Below are positions 22,025 through 29,089 of a stretch of 35,667 nt of DNA, piece after piece. Below the pieces are notes generated by a model. The model ran no database searches and had not been told where the DNA came from. It was given only the letters and a program-made list of their open reading frames with translations. The position numbers were made by a program, and so were the translations under genes. Origin of the DNA: an uncultured Collinsella sp. (GTDB lineage: Bacteria > Actinomycetota > Coriobacteriia > Coriobacteriales > Coriobacteriaceae). The stretch spans positions 1-35,667 of the forward strand of contig CAAESW010000042.1 of assembly GCA_900758845.1 (NCBI GenBank), read 5' to 3'. Position 1 is the first letter of the stretch. Every line of letters starts with the position of its first letter.

Positions 22025-22903
22025 CTATTGCATATCGAGCACCATGGCATAGACATCGCGCTTGCGGCGCGAATACTTCTGAGACAGGCGCTTGGCCACC
22101 GCAGAGGCGGGCTCCCCCTCCTCGAGCGCGGCGCGGATATCCTCGCGCAGGGCCTCGTCGGGATCCGCTGCCGCGGCGCCAACCGGCACGATACCGGCCT
22201 CCTCATCCTCGCTCGGCGGCGCGATGACCAGCGCAATCTCGCCCTTTACCTCGCCGCGAGCACGCAGCTCCTCGGCAAGCTGAGCAGCGGGCCCGCGCAA
22301 GACCTCCTCGTGCAGCTTGGTGAGTTCGCGGCAGACGGCAACCTCACGCTGGGGAAAGACCTCCGCCACGGCCTCGAGCGTCGCCACGATGCGATGTGGA
22401 GACTCGTAGAAGATGAGTGCGCCGGGCACCACGGCAAGGCGCTGTAAACGGCGCACGCGGTCGCCGTGCTTTCGGCCCAAAAAGCCCTCGAAGAAAAAAT
22501 GCTCGCAGGGAATGCCGGACGAAACGAGCGCCGTGACGCAAGCAGAGGGCCCGGGAATAACTTCAACGGGCACATCGGCCTCACGCGCCGCCTCGACCAG
22601 CGCCTGTCCGGGATCGGACACACTCGGCATGCCGGCGTCCGAGGCAAAAGCGAGGGTCTCCCCCGCCAGCAGACGGTCGACCAGGCCGACGGCGCGGCTG
22701 GCGATCACATTCTCGTCGCAACGGACAAGCGGCTTGGAAATGCCCAGATGCATCAGCAGCTTTGACGTCACACGCGTGTCTTCGCAGCAGATGGCATCGG
22801 CGGCGGCAAACGCCTCGCCAACGCGCGGGGACAGGTCGCCCAGGTTGCCGATGGGCGTGCCGACCACATAGAGTTTGCCCGTATGGGTGCTGTTTTGCGT
22901 CAT
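22025..22903 (-). CDS. rsmI: 16S rRNA (cytidine1402-2'-O)-methyltransferase
   Basis: RsmI methylates the ribose of C1402 in the ribosomal P site. The 292-residue protein has the tetrapyrrole-methylase fold with VGTPIGNLGDLSPR at about 14-27, CCEDTRVT, ASDAGMPSVSDPG and GPSACVTALVSSG, all family hallmarks. The C-terminal part with an Asp/Glu/Ala-rich linker and AKRLSQKYSRRKRDVYAM is also typical. It begins 6 nt after the GH5-like gene stop and may share its transcript; metG follows 69 nt downstream. Confidence 0.95.
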   Translation of the reverse strand: MTQNSTHTGKLYVVGTPIGNLGDLSPRVGEAFAAADAICCEDTRVTSKLLMHLGISKPLVRCDENVIASRAVGLVDRLLAGETLAFASDAGMPSVSDPGQALVEAAREADVPVEVIPGPSACVTALVSSGIPCEHFFFEGFLGRKHGDRVRRLQRLAVVPGALIFYESPHRIVATLEAVAEVFPQREVAVCRELTKLHEEVLRGPAAQLAEELRARGEVKGEIALVIAPPSEDEEAGIVPVGAAAADPDEALREDIRAALEEGEPASAVAKRLSQKYSRRKRDVYAMVLDMQ

Positions 22904-22909
22904 ATCAAC

Positions 22910-23971
22910 CTATTCAATCATGCCGCGCTCGAGCGTACCGAGCGCCGCGCGGGCGTCCCATGCTGCAATGCGCTTCTCGGTCTTCCACGTTTGGAAGAAC
23001 CAACCGGCAGCCGGCGCAAACGAAGCCAGCTGGTTGGCGATAAACACGCGCTCGTAGGCATTGCGGCCCTCGGGCGTAACCGACGAGTTGGCAAAGATCG
23101 CCGCGCCCGACCATTCTCCCACCAGCACGGGGAACCCAGTCGAAATCGCTTCTTTAAGCTCGCGCTTGTTACGGGAAATCGCCGTCGTCAGCCCGCGGGG
23201 GCTCGTGATATCGAGCGCATACTCGTCGCGGTAATGGTACAGGTGAAGGTCCATGTAGACGTTCTTGTACTTGGCGCCGCGCATAAAATGCTTCCACTCG
23301 CTGGGATGCCCCGAAGACGAAAAGACGACGATCTTATCCTCGGGCATATACGAACGGACGAGCTCGTAGGCATCGCGATAGAAATTGCGCAGGTAGTGTG
23401 CCGGAATGCCATCCGTCATGGCAAAGAGACTCTTGCGGACACTCATCTGCGGCGTATCCAGCAGCTCAATGCCCAGCAGGCTCTCGGCCTCGCCGTAACG
23501 CTCGGCCAAGCGCTCGAGCACGTCGAGTGCGACATGGCGGCCGTTAGTGGACGAATGCCACTCGGCAACAGCCTCCGGCGTGGCGGGCGAATCGTTGGAA
23601 TCGCCCTGGCCACCGGGCACAGTCGCCAGGTCAAGCAGCACGCGAATGTTGTACTTGGCAGCCCACTCAATCGCGCGGTCGATGTAATCGACAACCGAGA
23701 TGTAGGAGGCATCGGACTCCTGTGAGCCAAAGGCATACCAAGGCACCGGCAGGCGCACGGCGTTGAGGCCGATCTGCGCCATGCGACGGAAATCATCCTC
23801 GCTCACAAACGTCTCGTAATGACGGCGCATGCGCTCGTTATAGGCGGCGGTGCCCATGGCCTCCTGCAGCTCGGCCGCGTTGGATGCACCGGTCGCCGCG
23901 TATAGCGACGGGGTCACCCAAGGCTCGGGAATAAACCAGCCAGAGAGATTAACGCCGAGTATCCTCTCCAT
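22910..23971 (-). CDS. GH5-like (exo-beta-1,3-glucanase type) protein with altered catalytic motifs
   Basis: The 353-residue protein aligns by eye with fungal-type GH5 exoglucanases: GVNLSGWFIPEPWVTPSLY at the start, GLNAVRLPVPWYAFG, VYMDLHLYHY (His243), VLVGEWSGA with nucleophile Glu286, and WFFQTWKTEKR. However, the NEP acid/base motif is D172-T173-P174 in GIELLDTPQ, and the usual D-L-H-G motif reads D-L-A-T (about 114-117). One catalytic Glu is therefore missing. There is no signal peptide, so it is cytoplasmic. ATG 23971 has AAGGGGG 6 nt upstream. It may be a pseudoenzyme or act on another bond. Confidence 0.82.
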   Translation of the reverse strand: MERILGVNLSGWFIPEPWVTPSLYAATGASNAAELQEAMGTAAYNERMRRHYETFVSEDDFRRMAQIGLNAVRLPVPWYAFGSQESDASYISVVDYIDRAIEWAAKYNIRVLLDLATVPGGQGDSNDSPATPEAVAEWHSSTNGRHVALDVLERLAERYGEAESLLGIELLDTPQMSVRKSLFAMTDGIPAHYLRNFYRDAYELVRSYMPEDKIVVFSSSGHPSEWKHFMRGAKYKNVYMDLHLYHYRDEYALDITSPRGLTTAISRNKRELKEAISTGFPVLVGEWSGAAIFANSSVTPEGRNAYERVFIANQLASFAPAAGWFFQTWKTEKRIAAWDARAALGTLERGMIE

Positions 23972-24038
23972 CACTGCCCCCTTTTGAATCATACGGGCTA
24001 AGCCCGCATCGCTCTTGCATGACATATCTATCGATTTG

Positions 24039-24044
24039 AGTATA
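24039..24044 (-). promoter_or_regulatory. -10 element of the GH5-like gene
   Basis: TATACT on the minus strand lies 67 nt before the start codon. The -35 is poor. A small CGGGC-TTA-GCCCG hairpin lies in the leader. Confidence 0.35.
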
Positions 24045-24162
24045 CCCGCGCATGCAGACAGGCGACCGAACGGTCTACAAAGTGGCGCAAAAGTGGGAGG
24101 AATGTCTGAGCGGGCCCGAGATGGCGCGCCGAGATGTACATATGCGCCGGAAGTAGGCGGCC

Positions 24163-24394
24163 GGAAAGCGCATCCCGTTTTTCGCAAAAGACTGGGATGC
24201 ATTTTCCGTTCGAGGCCTCAATCGGAAAATGCATCCCGTTCTGAGCGCGAGATCTGGGACGCAGTTTCCGCCAAAGGCCGCAAAAGGAAAGCACGTCCCA
24301 TTCTGACGCCGGATTCCGGGTCGCGCTTTCCCAAGCGACATCAAAGCGGAAAACGCATCCCACTCTGAAGCCAAATTCCGGGACGCAATTTCCG
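24163..24394. repeat. Four tandem palindromic units of about 61 bp
   Basis: Units at 24163-24208, 24223-24270, 24286-24332 and 24347-24394 each have arms of the type GGAAAAyGCATCCC and GGGAyGCAxTTTCC around a loop of about 18-20 nt, separated by 14-15 nt spacers. The period is 60-63 bp. Arm changes are partly matched on the other arm. Open frames run through on both strands but look like by-products of the repeat. The array lies upstream of the GH5-like gene and downstream of the duplicated tRNA-Phe end. Confidence 0.7.
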
Positions 24395-24411
24395 CAGAGC
24401 CCTCGATAAAA

Positions 24412-24437
24412 GAAAAGGACCCCTTTGCAGAGGTCCT
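24412..24437 (-). terminator. Duplicate copy of the tRNA-Phe terminator
   Basis: Minus strand AGGACCTCT-GCAA-AGGGGTCCT followed by TTTTCTTTTAT. It follows the partial tRNA-Phe end and adjoins the palindromic array. Confidence 0.8.
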
Positions 24438-24450
24438 AGTCAATTCAAGG

Positions 24451-24592
24451 TGGCGGGGAAGGGAATCGCGTCCGCGCGCTGCGCGGACGGACCGCTGCGG
24501 CGCTTACGCGCCTTGCGAGCTGCGCTGGCAAACGCTTACGCGTTTACTCAGCTCCGCGCCCTCATGGGTTCGATTCCATGTGGGGGCTGCAT
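24451..24592 (-). repeat. tRNA-tail hairpin element, copy Phe (142 bp)
   Basis: The left edge (24451-24468) repeats the last 18 nt of tRNA-Phe. The core hairpins stand in the same order as at tRNA-Arg but with different sequence: GTCCGCGC-GCT-GCGCGGAC (24470-24488), GGCGC-TTAC-GCGCC (24499-24512) and AAACGC-TTAC-GCGTTT (24530-24545). The right edge holds GGGTTCGATTCC, an inverted copy of the tRNA-Phe T-arm. Structure is thus kept while sequence has changed. Confidence 0.7.
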
Positions 24593-24593
24593 A

Positions 24594-24620
24594 AAAGAAA
24601 AGGACCCCTTTGCAGAGGTC
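24594..24620 (-). terminator. Terminator of tRNA-Phe
   Basis: Minus strand AGGACCTCT-GCAA-AGGGGTCCT with TTTTCTTTTAT, identical to the duplicate copy. Confidence 0.88.
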
Positions 24621-24635
24621 CTAGTCAATTCAAGG

Positions 24636-24708
<73 letters not shown>

Positions 24709-24740
24709 ATTTGAGGTGTGCCTTGTTTCAAGGCTTGATT

Positions 24741-24768
24741 AGTATAACCAAGGACGCGTTCCGGTCAA
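24741..24768 (-). promoter_or_regulatory. tRNA-Phe promoter
   Basis: Minus strand: TTGACC (24768-24763), 16-nt spacer, TATACT (24746-24741). Confidence 0.75.
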
Positions 24769-24831
24769 CCGAGAATTTTAAAAAAGTTTTTGAGCACAGC
24801 CTCGGTTCTATAAATCGGCACGTCAGAGGCA

Positions 24832-25119
24832 TCAGCCGGCAGCAAGAAGTTTTTCACTCAGAGCCGCACGGGCAAACTCACTTGGCGTCATCCCCTCGGC
24901 AGCCGCCCGTCGACGAATGGCCTCCTTCATTCCCAGAGGAATCTTGACCGACAGCGTTGCCGTCCCCTCACCTGAGAGCGGGGGCCGTCCATGCACGATC
25001 CCACCAACGGTGTGTTCGCCATCCGGAAACTCTCCGCGCTCGTACGACTCGCACCACGCGTCAATCATTTCATCCGTTACAACCTGACCATTAGCGGCCG
25101 TATACGTCTTGCCCATCAT
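24832..25119 (-). CDS. Ribbon-helix-helix antitoxin, BrnA-like
   Basis: The 95-residue protein ends in a CopG/Arc-type ribbon-helix-helix: strand TATLSVKIPL, then helices GMKEAIRRRAAAEG and TPSEFARAALSEKLL. The N-terminal half, acidic, would wrap the toxin. BrnA antitoxins also carry the DNA-binding fold at the C terminus and follow the toxin gene. The start overlaps the toxin stop as ATGATG; AAAGGGG is better spaced for the second ATG (25116), which would shorten the protein by one residue. It probably represses its own operon. Confidence 0.72.
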   Translation of the reverse strand: MMGKTYTAANGQVVTDEMIDAWCESYERGEFPDGEHTVGGIVHGRPPLSGEGTATLSVKIPLGMKEAIRRRAAAEGMTPSEFARAALSEKLLAAG

Positions 25120-25382
25120 TGACCCCTTTGCCGAGCCTGTTCAATCTCCTGCCAAAATTTCTTCTGGACTGGAGACAAGGCATGAATGATAAGCCACCCA
25201 CGGACAAGCTCCACCGCGACAAGCTCCACGCTTCGTCCGTCTGAGAGCCATCCAATTGCAAGCCATCTCGGCGGCTCGTCCTTCGACTCGCGACGAATGC
25301 ACTCAGTAACCGCAAGCCAAGCGCTAAGCACCTGCTTTTCCGTCAGGTGCTTTTTAGCGTTGGGATGGATCTCAACATCCAT
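25116..25382 (-). CDS. Toxin-like protein, BrnT/RelE-fold candidate
   Basis: The 88-residue protein (MDVEIHPNAKKHLTEKQVLS...) has the BrnT plan: a His/Lys-rich start, one long helix, then two or three strands (RWLAIGWLSDGRSVELVAVEL and GWLIIHALSP) and a final helix. BrnT toxins are RelE-like ribonucleases that stop translation. GGAGGAG lies 8 nt before the chosen ATG; upstream in-frame residues up to 25478 are Arg/Trp-rich and unlikely. The order toxin then antitoxin with a 4-nt overlap fits brnTA. The family match is by eye only. Confidence 0.62.
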   Translation of the reverse strand: MDVEIHPNAKKHLTEKQVLSAWLAVTECIRRESKDEPPRWLAIGWLSDGRSVELVAVELVRGWLIIHALSPVQKKFWQEIEQARQRGQ

Positions 25383-25440
25383 GCATCTTCTCCTCCATCT
25401 TACCCAATTTCGTATGACAAAAGTCCACTGTCGCCAATTC

Positions 25441-25800
25441 TTAAGCCGGCACGCGTTGGAGAGCAGGAGTCGAAACAATGATTGAAGGACGCTCTAGTAC
25501 GGCCCAGGCGCCGAGGCAAGAGCACATGTGCCAAGGACGGACGTTTTCGTAGCGCGCGAGGATATTGCCGTCGCGATCGATGAAGGCGATGTCGATGGGA
25601 TAGGCCATAAAACACGTATGGACCGAAGAGCAGCGTGGAAACGCCATGACGAGCGGCAGGCCGTTGGCGGCAACCGGACGCCGTCCCAGCATGCCGCGCA
25701 GGCGCACGACAAACGACTCCGCCACCACAAACTCGGCCGGCGTCCAACCCAGCCTGTTGAGTGCCCGCGCGTAAGCGATGTAGGACGAGACCGCGGTCAC
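25441..25800 (-). CDS. DUF192 family protein at the end of the tad operon
   Basis: The 119-residue protein has the DUF192 pattern: FVVRLRGMLGRRP at about 30-42, then GLPLVMAFPRCSSVHTCFM, YPIDIAFIDRDGNIL and VRPWHMCSC. The GTG start at 25800 overlaps the TadF-like stop as GTGA and has GGGGGTGG about 6 nt upstream; an ATG at 25821 would add seven residues. DUF192 proteins are often exported and are frequent beside tad genes in Actinobacteria and Coriobacteria, but no signal peptide is visible here. Function is unknown. The Cys-rich CSC/HTC residues are notable. Confidence 0.8.
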   Translation of the reverse strand: MTAVSSYIAYARALNRLGWTPAEFVVAESFVVRLRGMLGRRPVAANGLPLVMAFPRCSSVHTCFMAYPIDIAFIDRDGNILARYENVRPWHMCSCLGAWAVLERPSIIVSTPALQRVPA

Positions 25801-26273
25801 ATGACCACCCCCGGACGCCATGGATCGACCGTCACCGCGCGCTCGTGCGACAACGTTGTCGGCGCCCCCAGCGAAACGCCAGCGATGCTGAGAGAAGTCG
25901 GCCACGGCTCATAGTGCATGGTGCAGGTGTAGGTCCTAAACGTACCGGATAGGGAGAGCAGGCCACCATCTGATGCCTTCGCGCCTTGCTCGCTCGACAC
26001 TTCGATCTGCAAGTCATAGCCTTCCATGGCATTCAGAATTTGAGTCTGGACCGTCACCGAGGCATCGGCAGAGTTCTCGTCACCCTCCCCGCCCGGTGCC
26101 ACAGCGTGCGCCAACACGATGTCGGGCACCACGCGGTCGAAGCGCGCGACAGCGCTGGCAAAGACCATGACGTTGTACACGATGAGTGCCAGCACCAGCA
26201 AAGCGGGCGTAACCACTGCCATCTCCACCGTCGCCTGGGCGCGCTCCTCGCGCAGACGCATGCGAATACTCAT
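25797..26273 (-). CDS. TadE/TadF-like minor pilin
   Basis: The 158-residue protein has a short basic leader (MSIRMRLREERA), the processing motif A-Q-A-T-V-E at about 12-17, and a hydrophobic helix (MAVVTPALLVLALIVYNVMVFA). The rest is an extracytoplasmic domain with two cysteines at most. TadE/F-type proteins are pseudopilins processed by the prepilin peptidase and needed for Flp pilus assembly. The start overlaps the upstream TadG-like stop by 1 nt (TAATG). Confidence 0.75.
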   Translation of the reverse strand: MSIRMRLREERAQATVEMAVVTPALLVLALIVYNVMVFASAVARFDRVVPDIVLAHAVAPGGEGDENSADASVTVQTQILNAMEGYDLQIEVSSEQGAKASDGGLLSLSGTFRTYTCTMHYEPWPTSLSIAGVSLGAPTTLSHERAVTVDPWRPGVVM

Positions 26274-28426
26274 TACGACCCACCGCCCAGAGCGCCAACC
26301 AGCGTGGCGACATCGACGGTGAGTGGGATGGAGCCGCCGCCGGGCAGAGGAATTTCCGCAAGCGTGAACACCGTACCGCTAATGGTGCGTTCGACTTGAT
26401 ATTCCAACGCCTCGCAAAGCGCCTTGGGATCGGTCACGCCCAACGGAATACCTCGCAGTTTGTCTTGTGCTTGAGAGAGACCCGCAATGTCAGACCCCGG
26501 GCTCTTAATGACGTTGGCGGAATCGGTCAGCACCGGCTTTCGCAGGCGCAAGTCGCACGGTTCCAGACCCAACGCCGCCACGGACGCCGAAACGGTATCG
26601 CCGAGCCACGATGCGATGGAGCCCAACGCGCCGCTGCCCCCTCCTAGGTCTTTAATCATCTCGTCCATAAGTTCGTCGGCCGAACCTTGGATGTCTCCGT
26701 ATCCCACAAGCAGCCGTCCCCAAACATCCATGACGCCATCGAGTACGCCGGCAACGCCGCCCGAGCGTTCCTTCAATGTCGAGAAAAATCGCGAAAGCAC
26801 GTTGTTTTGCGCCGTCGTCTCATCGGGCGCCAGCACCGCGGCAGAAATAGCACCGCGATCGCCAAGCCTGACTGCCGTGTTAAACGAAGAGTTGAGCTCA
26901 TCGGGGCTCGAGATGGCACCCGAAGCCGCAAAGGCAACCACGCCGTTGCGACCGGGCGGAGCGATACGCGGACGCTTGCCCGAAAGCGCTTTAATGGCCT
27001 GGTCAAAAGCATTGCCCGCACGGTCGGCCTCATCCTCGGTCTGACGCTCAAGTTCGAGTTCTTTGTTGCGGCAGTCGACGTAGTCTTCCAGAGCCTCTTT
27101 GAACTTGTCAAAGTGGTACTCGAAGCCGTTTTCGATGAACGATGGCGGCATGAGGGCGCTTCCAAGCGTAACCACGCCGAAGCCGCACGCTTCGCATGTA
27201 TCACGACCATCATAATCAGCAACAGATGCCAGCCCACTCGGAGTCCCTTTCTGATAGACGGGGCATTCGACTCCATAATGCAGGTATGTTCTGCCGTCGT
27301 TGTTGCTTACAGGCCATGCGGCATCGGTGTAAAGTTCGGTCGGCCGCACCTCGTTTGGGACACGCGGCAATAGTGGGATATAGGCAGAAAACCGTTCGCC
27401 ATCATCTTTTATGTATGCTCGATCGACCTCTTCAATCGCATAGGCATAGAACGCTTTTCGAGCGGCTGACTGCGCTTTCATCTCGACGCTCGATCCCTGA
27501 GGTTTTTCATTCGCCAAGCGCTGTCGGTAATAGGTTTTCGCGCGATTGAGCGCTATTTGCGGCTCCCATGTGATGCTCGACTTTTCATGACGGTTCTGGC
27601 TGTCAGATAGTTCTGCTAGTTTTTTCGCACGCTCCCACATACACGAGTACTTGCCAATCGAACTCTCGTCCGACCCGCCACAATCCGCCAGCCAAGCGCG
27701 CTCTTTAGCCTTCGCCGTCTCCTCCGAGGCCTTCCGCAGCTCCTCGGCCGCACGCTCTAAATCATCTGATGTGTCTTTAATGGTATCGGTCGAGATCTCG
27801 GACCCTTTGAGCGCAGCGAAGTCCGACTCGGATGTCCTGGGCACGGCAAGCGCCGTGCCGGTATAGGTCACACTATCGGTATCCTGCGCCGACACCGCCT
27901 GCGTGGCACGCGCGGCGATCAGATACGGCAGAGCCGTCTCAATTTTCTGTAAGCCTTCCGATGCGCTTTTGGCAAACTTGTTGCGCGTTTTAATGATCTC
28001 AATCCCGGTGTCGACCATATTGCCGGCAACTGATTCGGCACCTGGGATGAGGATGGCGACCAGGCCCGTCCCGATTGTGGCAAACCCCGCCAGCCCCAGA
28101 CTCAAGATGCTCGCATCAACCACCGTGGCAGCCGTGTGATAGGACGACACTACGTTGGCACCCGCCAGCGCGCCGCTATCGGCCGCCACCTGGGTATCCC
28201 CGGCACGCGACATGCTCCATATCGCCGCGGTCGACGAAAACAACAACGTGAGCACCACTAGGATGACCACGGCAGAAGAAAGCGTGGTGTAGGCACCGTC
28301 TTCGATAAACAGATCGACACCGGCGCGGCCCATAAAGCCGCCTCGTTTGCGATGGCAGCTCGGACGGCGCGTCAAAACGCATCTAGACCAGAAACGCTTA
28401 ATCCCATGCAGTAATCCACGAATCAT
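26273..28426 (-). CDS. TadG-like large pilus-associated protein
   Basis: The 717-residue protein has a basic N-terminal region of about 45 residues, a transmembrane helix at about 50-72 (LSSAVVILVVLTLLFSSTAAIW) and the TadG-like stretch QVAADSGALAGANVVSSY. A second hydrophobic part follows (IGTGLVAILIPGA), then a helical, charged domain (about 200-330) with coiled-coil character (DLERAAEELRKASEETAKAKE). Four to six cysteines in the second half may form disulfides (CDACG-like CEACGF). ATG 28426 has GGAGGGA 5 nt upstream; it overlaps the upstream TadE-like gene by 29 nt. The long C-terminal domain is not recognised. Confidence 0.72.
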   Translation of the reverse strand: MIRGLLHGIKRFWSRCVLTRRPSCHRKRGGFMGRAGVDLFIEDGAYTTLSSAVVILVVLTLLFSSTAAIWSMSRAGDTQVAADSGALAGANVVSSYHTAATVVDASILSLGLAGFATIGTGLVAILIPGAESVAGNMVDTGIEIIKTRNKFAKSASEGLQKIETALPYLIAARATQAVSAQDTDSVTYTGTALAVPRTSESDFAALKGSEISTDTIKDTSDDLERAAEELRKASEETAKAKERAWLADCGGSDESSIGKYSCMWERAKKLAELSDSQNRHEKSSITWEPQIALNRAKTYYRQRLANEKPQGSSVEMKAQSAARKAFYAYAIEEVDRAYIKDDGERFSAYIPLLPRVPNEVRPTELYTDAAWPVSNNDGRTYLHYGVECPVYQKGTPSGLASVADYDGRDTCEACGFGVVTLGSALMPPSFIENGFEYHFDKFKEALEDYVDCRNKELELERQTEDEADRAGNAFDQAIKALSGKRPRIAPPGRNGVVAFAASGAISSPDELNSSFNTAVRLGDRGAISAAVLAPDETTAQNNVLSRFFSTLKERSGGVAGVLDGVMDVWGRLLVGYGDIQGSADELMDEMIKDLGGGSGALGSIASWLGDTVSASVAALGLEPCDLRLRKPVLTDSANVIKSPGSDIAGLSQAQDKLRGIPLGVTDPKALCEALEYQVERTISGTVFTLAEIPLPGGGSIPLTVDVATLVGALGGGS

Positions 28427-28934
28427 AATCTCCCTCCAGCCATTCGGGACGCGATTGATACGAGACATCGACCTTGAGCTCAACGTAGCCGCCCTCGGCG
28501 GTACCACCCATAGCCTGCGCAAACGCACCGATCACAGGCAACGGCTTGACCTCGCCGGAAACGGACACGGACGAGACGCCACCCGCACCGGCCCGGCCAA
28601 GCTCGATATCCCACGACAACGGCCCGCCGGCATGAAAGATCGAAACGTTGGGCACTGCGGCAAGCCGGCGGCGGGTGAACTCCTTAAGATCGTCGTCCTC
28701 CGCCGTCGTCGTGGTCATGAGCCGCGCGGTCTCGGCGGCGGCAGACTCCATGACCGCGCGCGTATAAAGCAGGCACACCGGTTGCAGTGCGAGAAGGATG
28801 AGCGTCAGAAACGTCGGCAGCAAAAAAGCGGCCTCGACCGTAGACTGCGCCCGGTCCTCGCGCGCGATATCAATACAACGCGATGTCCTTAGCGCCCGCA
28901 GCGGCGTCGATAACCGACGTCGAGGCAACGCCAT
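28398..28934 (-). CDS. TadE-like minor pilin, 178 aa
   Basis: The conserved part starts REDRAQSTVEAAF with the A-Q-S-T-V-E processing motif, followed by the hydrophobic helix LLPTFLTLILLALQPVCLLY and an exported beta-rich domain of about 110 residues. The start is uncertain. ATG 28934 gives a basic leader of about 30 residues and overlaps the upstream 72-residue pilin gene by 65 nt; an in-frame non-ATG start nearer the AAGGAC at about 28885 is also possible. It is translated within the tad operon. Confidence 0.65.
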   Translation of the reverse strand: MALPRRRLSTPLRALRTSRCIDIAREDRAQSTVEAAFLLPTFLTLILLALQPVCLLYTRAVMESAAAETARLMTTTTAEDDDLKEFTRRRLAAVPNVSIFHAGGPLSWDIELGRAGAGGVSSVSVSGEVKPLPVIGAFAQAMGGTAEGGYVELKVDVSYQSRPEWLEGDYDSWITAWD

Positions 28935-29088
28935 GGGATGCCGCCCGCTCAACCAGCGCCGCCAAGCGTCCATCGGTGCCAGCACGCCAAAGTCCCGCAA
29001 TCGCCAGCACGATCGATAGCAGCGCCACCGTGACGATGGCGTATTCCACAGTCGCTTGGGCAACCTCTTCACGCAGAACGCCATGCAT
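28870..29088 (-). CDS. Small TadE/Flp-like pseudopilin, 72 aa
   Basis: The protein has a short leader (MHGVLREEVA), the A-Q-A-T-V-E-Y motif and a hydrophobic helix (AIVTVALLSIVLAIAGLW), then a helical tail of about 40 residues. Its size and the Glu-Tyr pair resemble Flp pilins more than TadE. GGAGG lies 9 nt before the ATG. It may be a second, minor Flp-like subunit. Confidence 0.68.
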   Translation of the reverse strand: MHGVLREEVAQATVEYAIVTVALLSIVLAIAGLWRAGTDGRLAALVERAASHGVASTSVIDAAAGAKDIALY

Positions 29089-29089
29089 T

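Noticed and set aside
20291..22447. A 718-codon open frame on the plus strand, antisense to metG and rsmI
   Set aside because: It mirrors the third-position GC bias of two certain genes on the other strand, has no Shine-Dalgarno and shows no domain. The same holds for the long plus-strand frames at 3639-5171, 5110-6120, 6074-7396, 14050-15360, 17277-18245 and 33485-34600.
24015..24443. Open frames on both strands across the palindromic array
   Set aside because: Reading frames exist because the 60-63 bp units lack stops; the translations are just the repeat, no good ribosome site is seen, and frames exist on both strands.
24709..24831. Further gene between tRNA-Phe and the antitoxin gene
   Set aside because: Only the tRNA promoter and an AT-rich stretch are visible.
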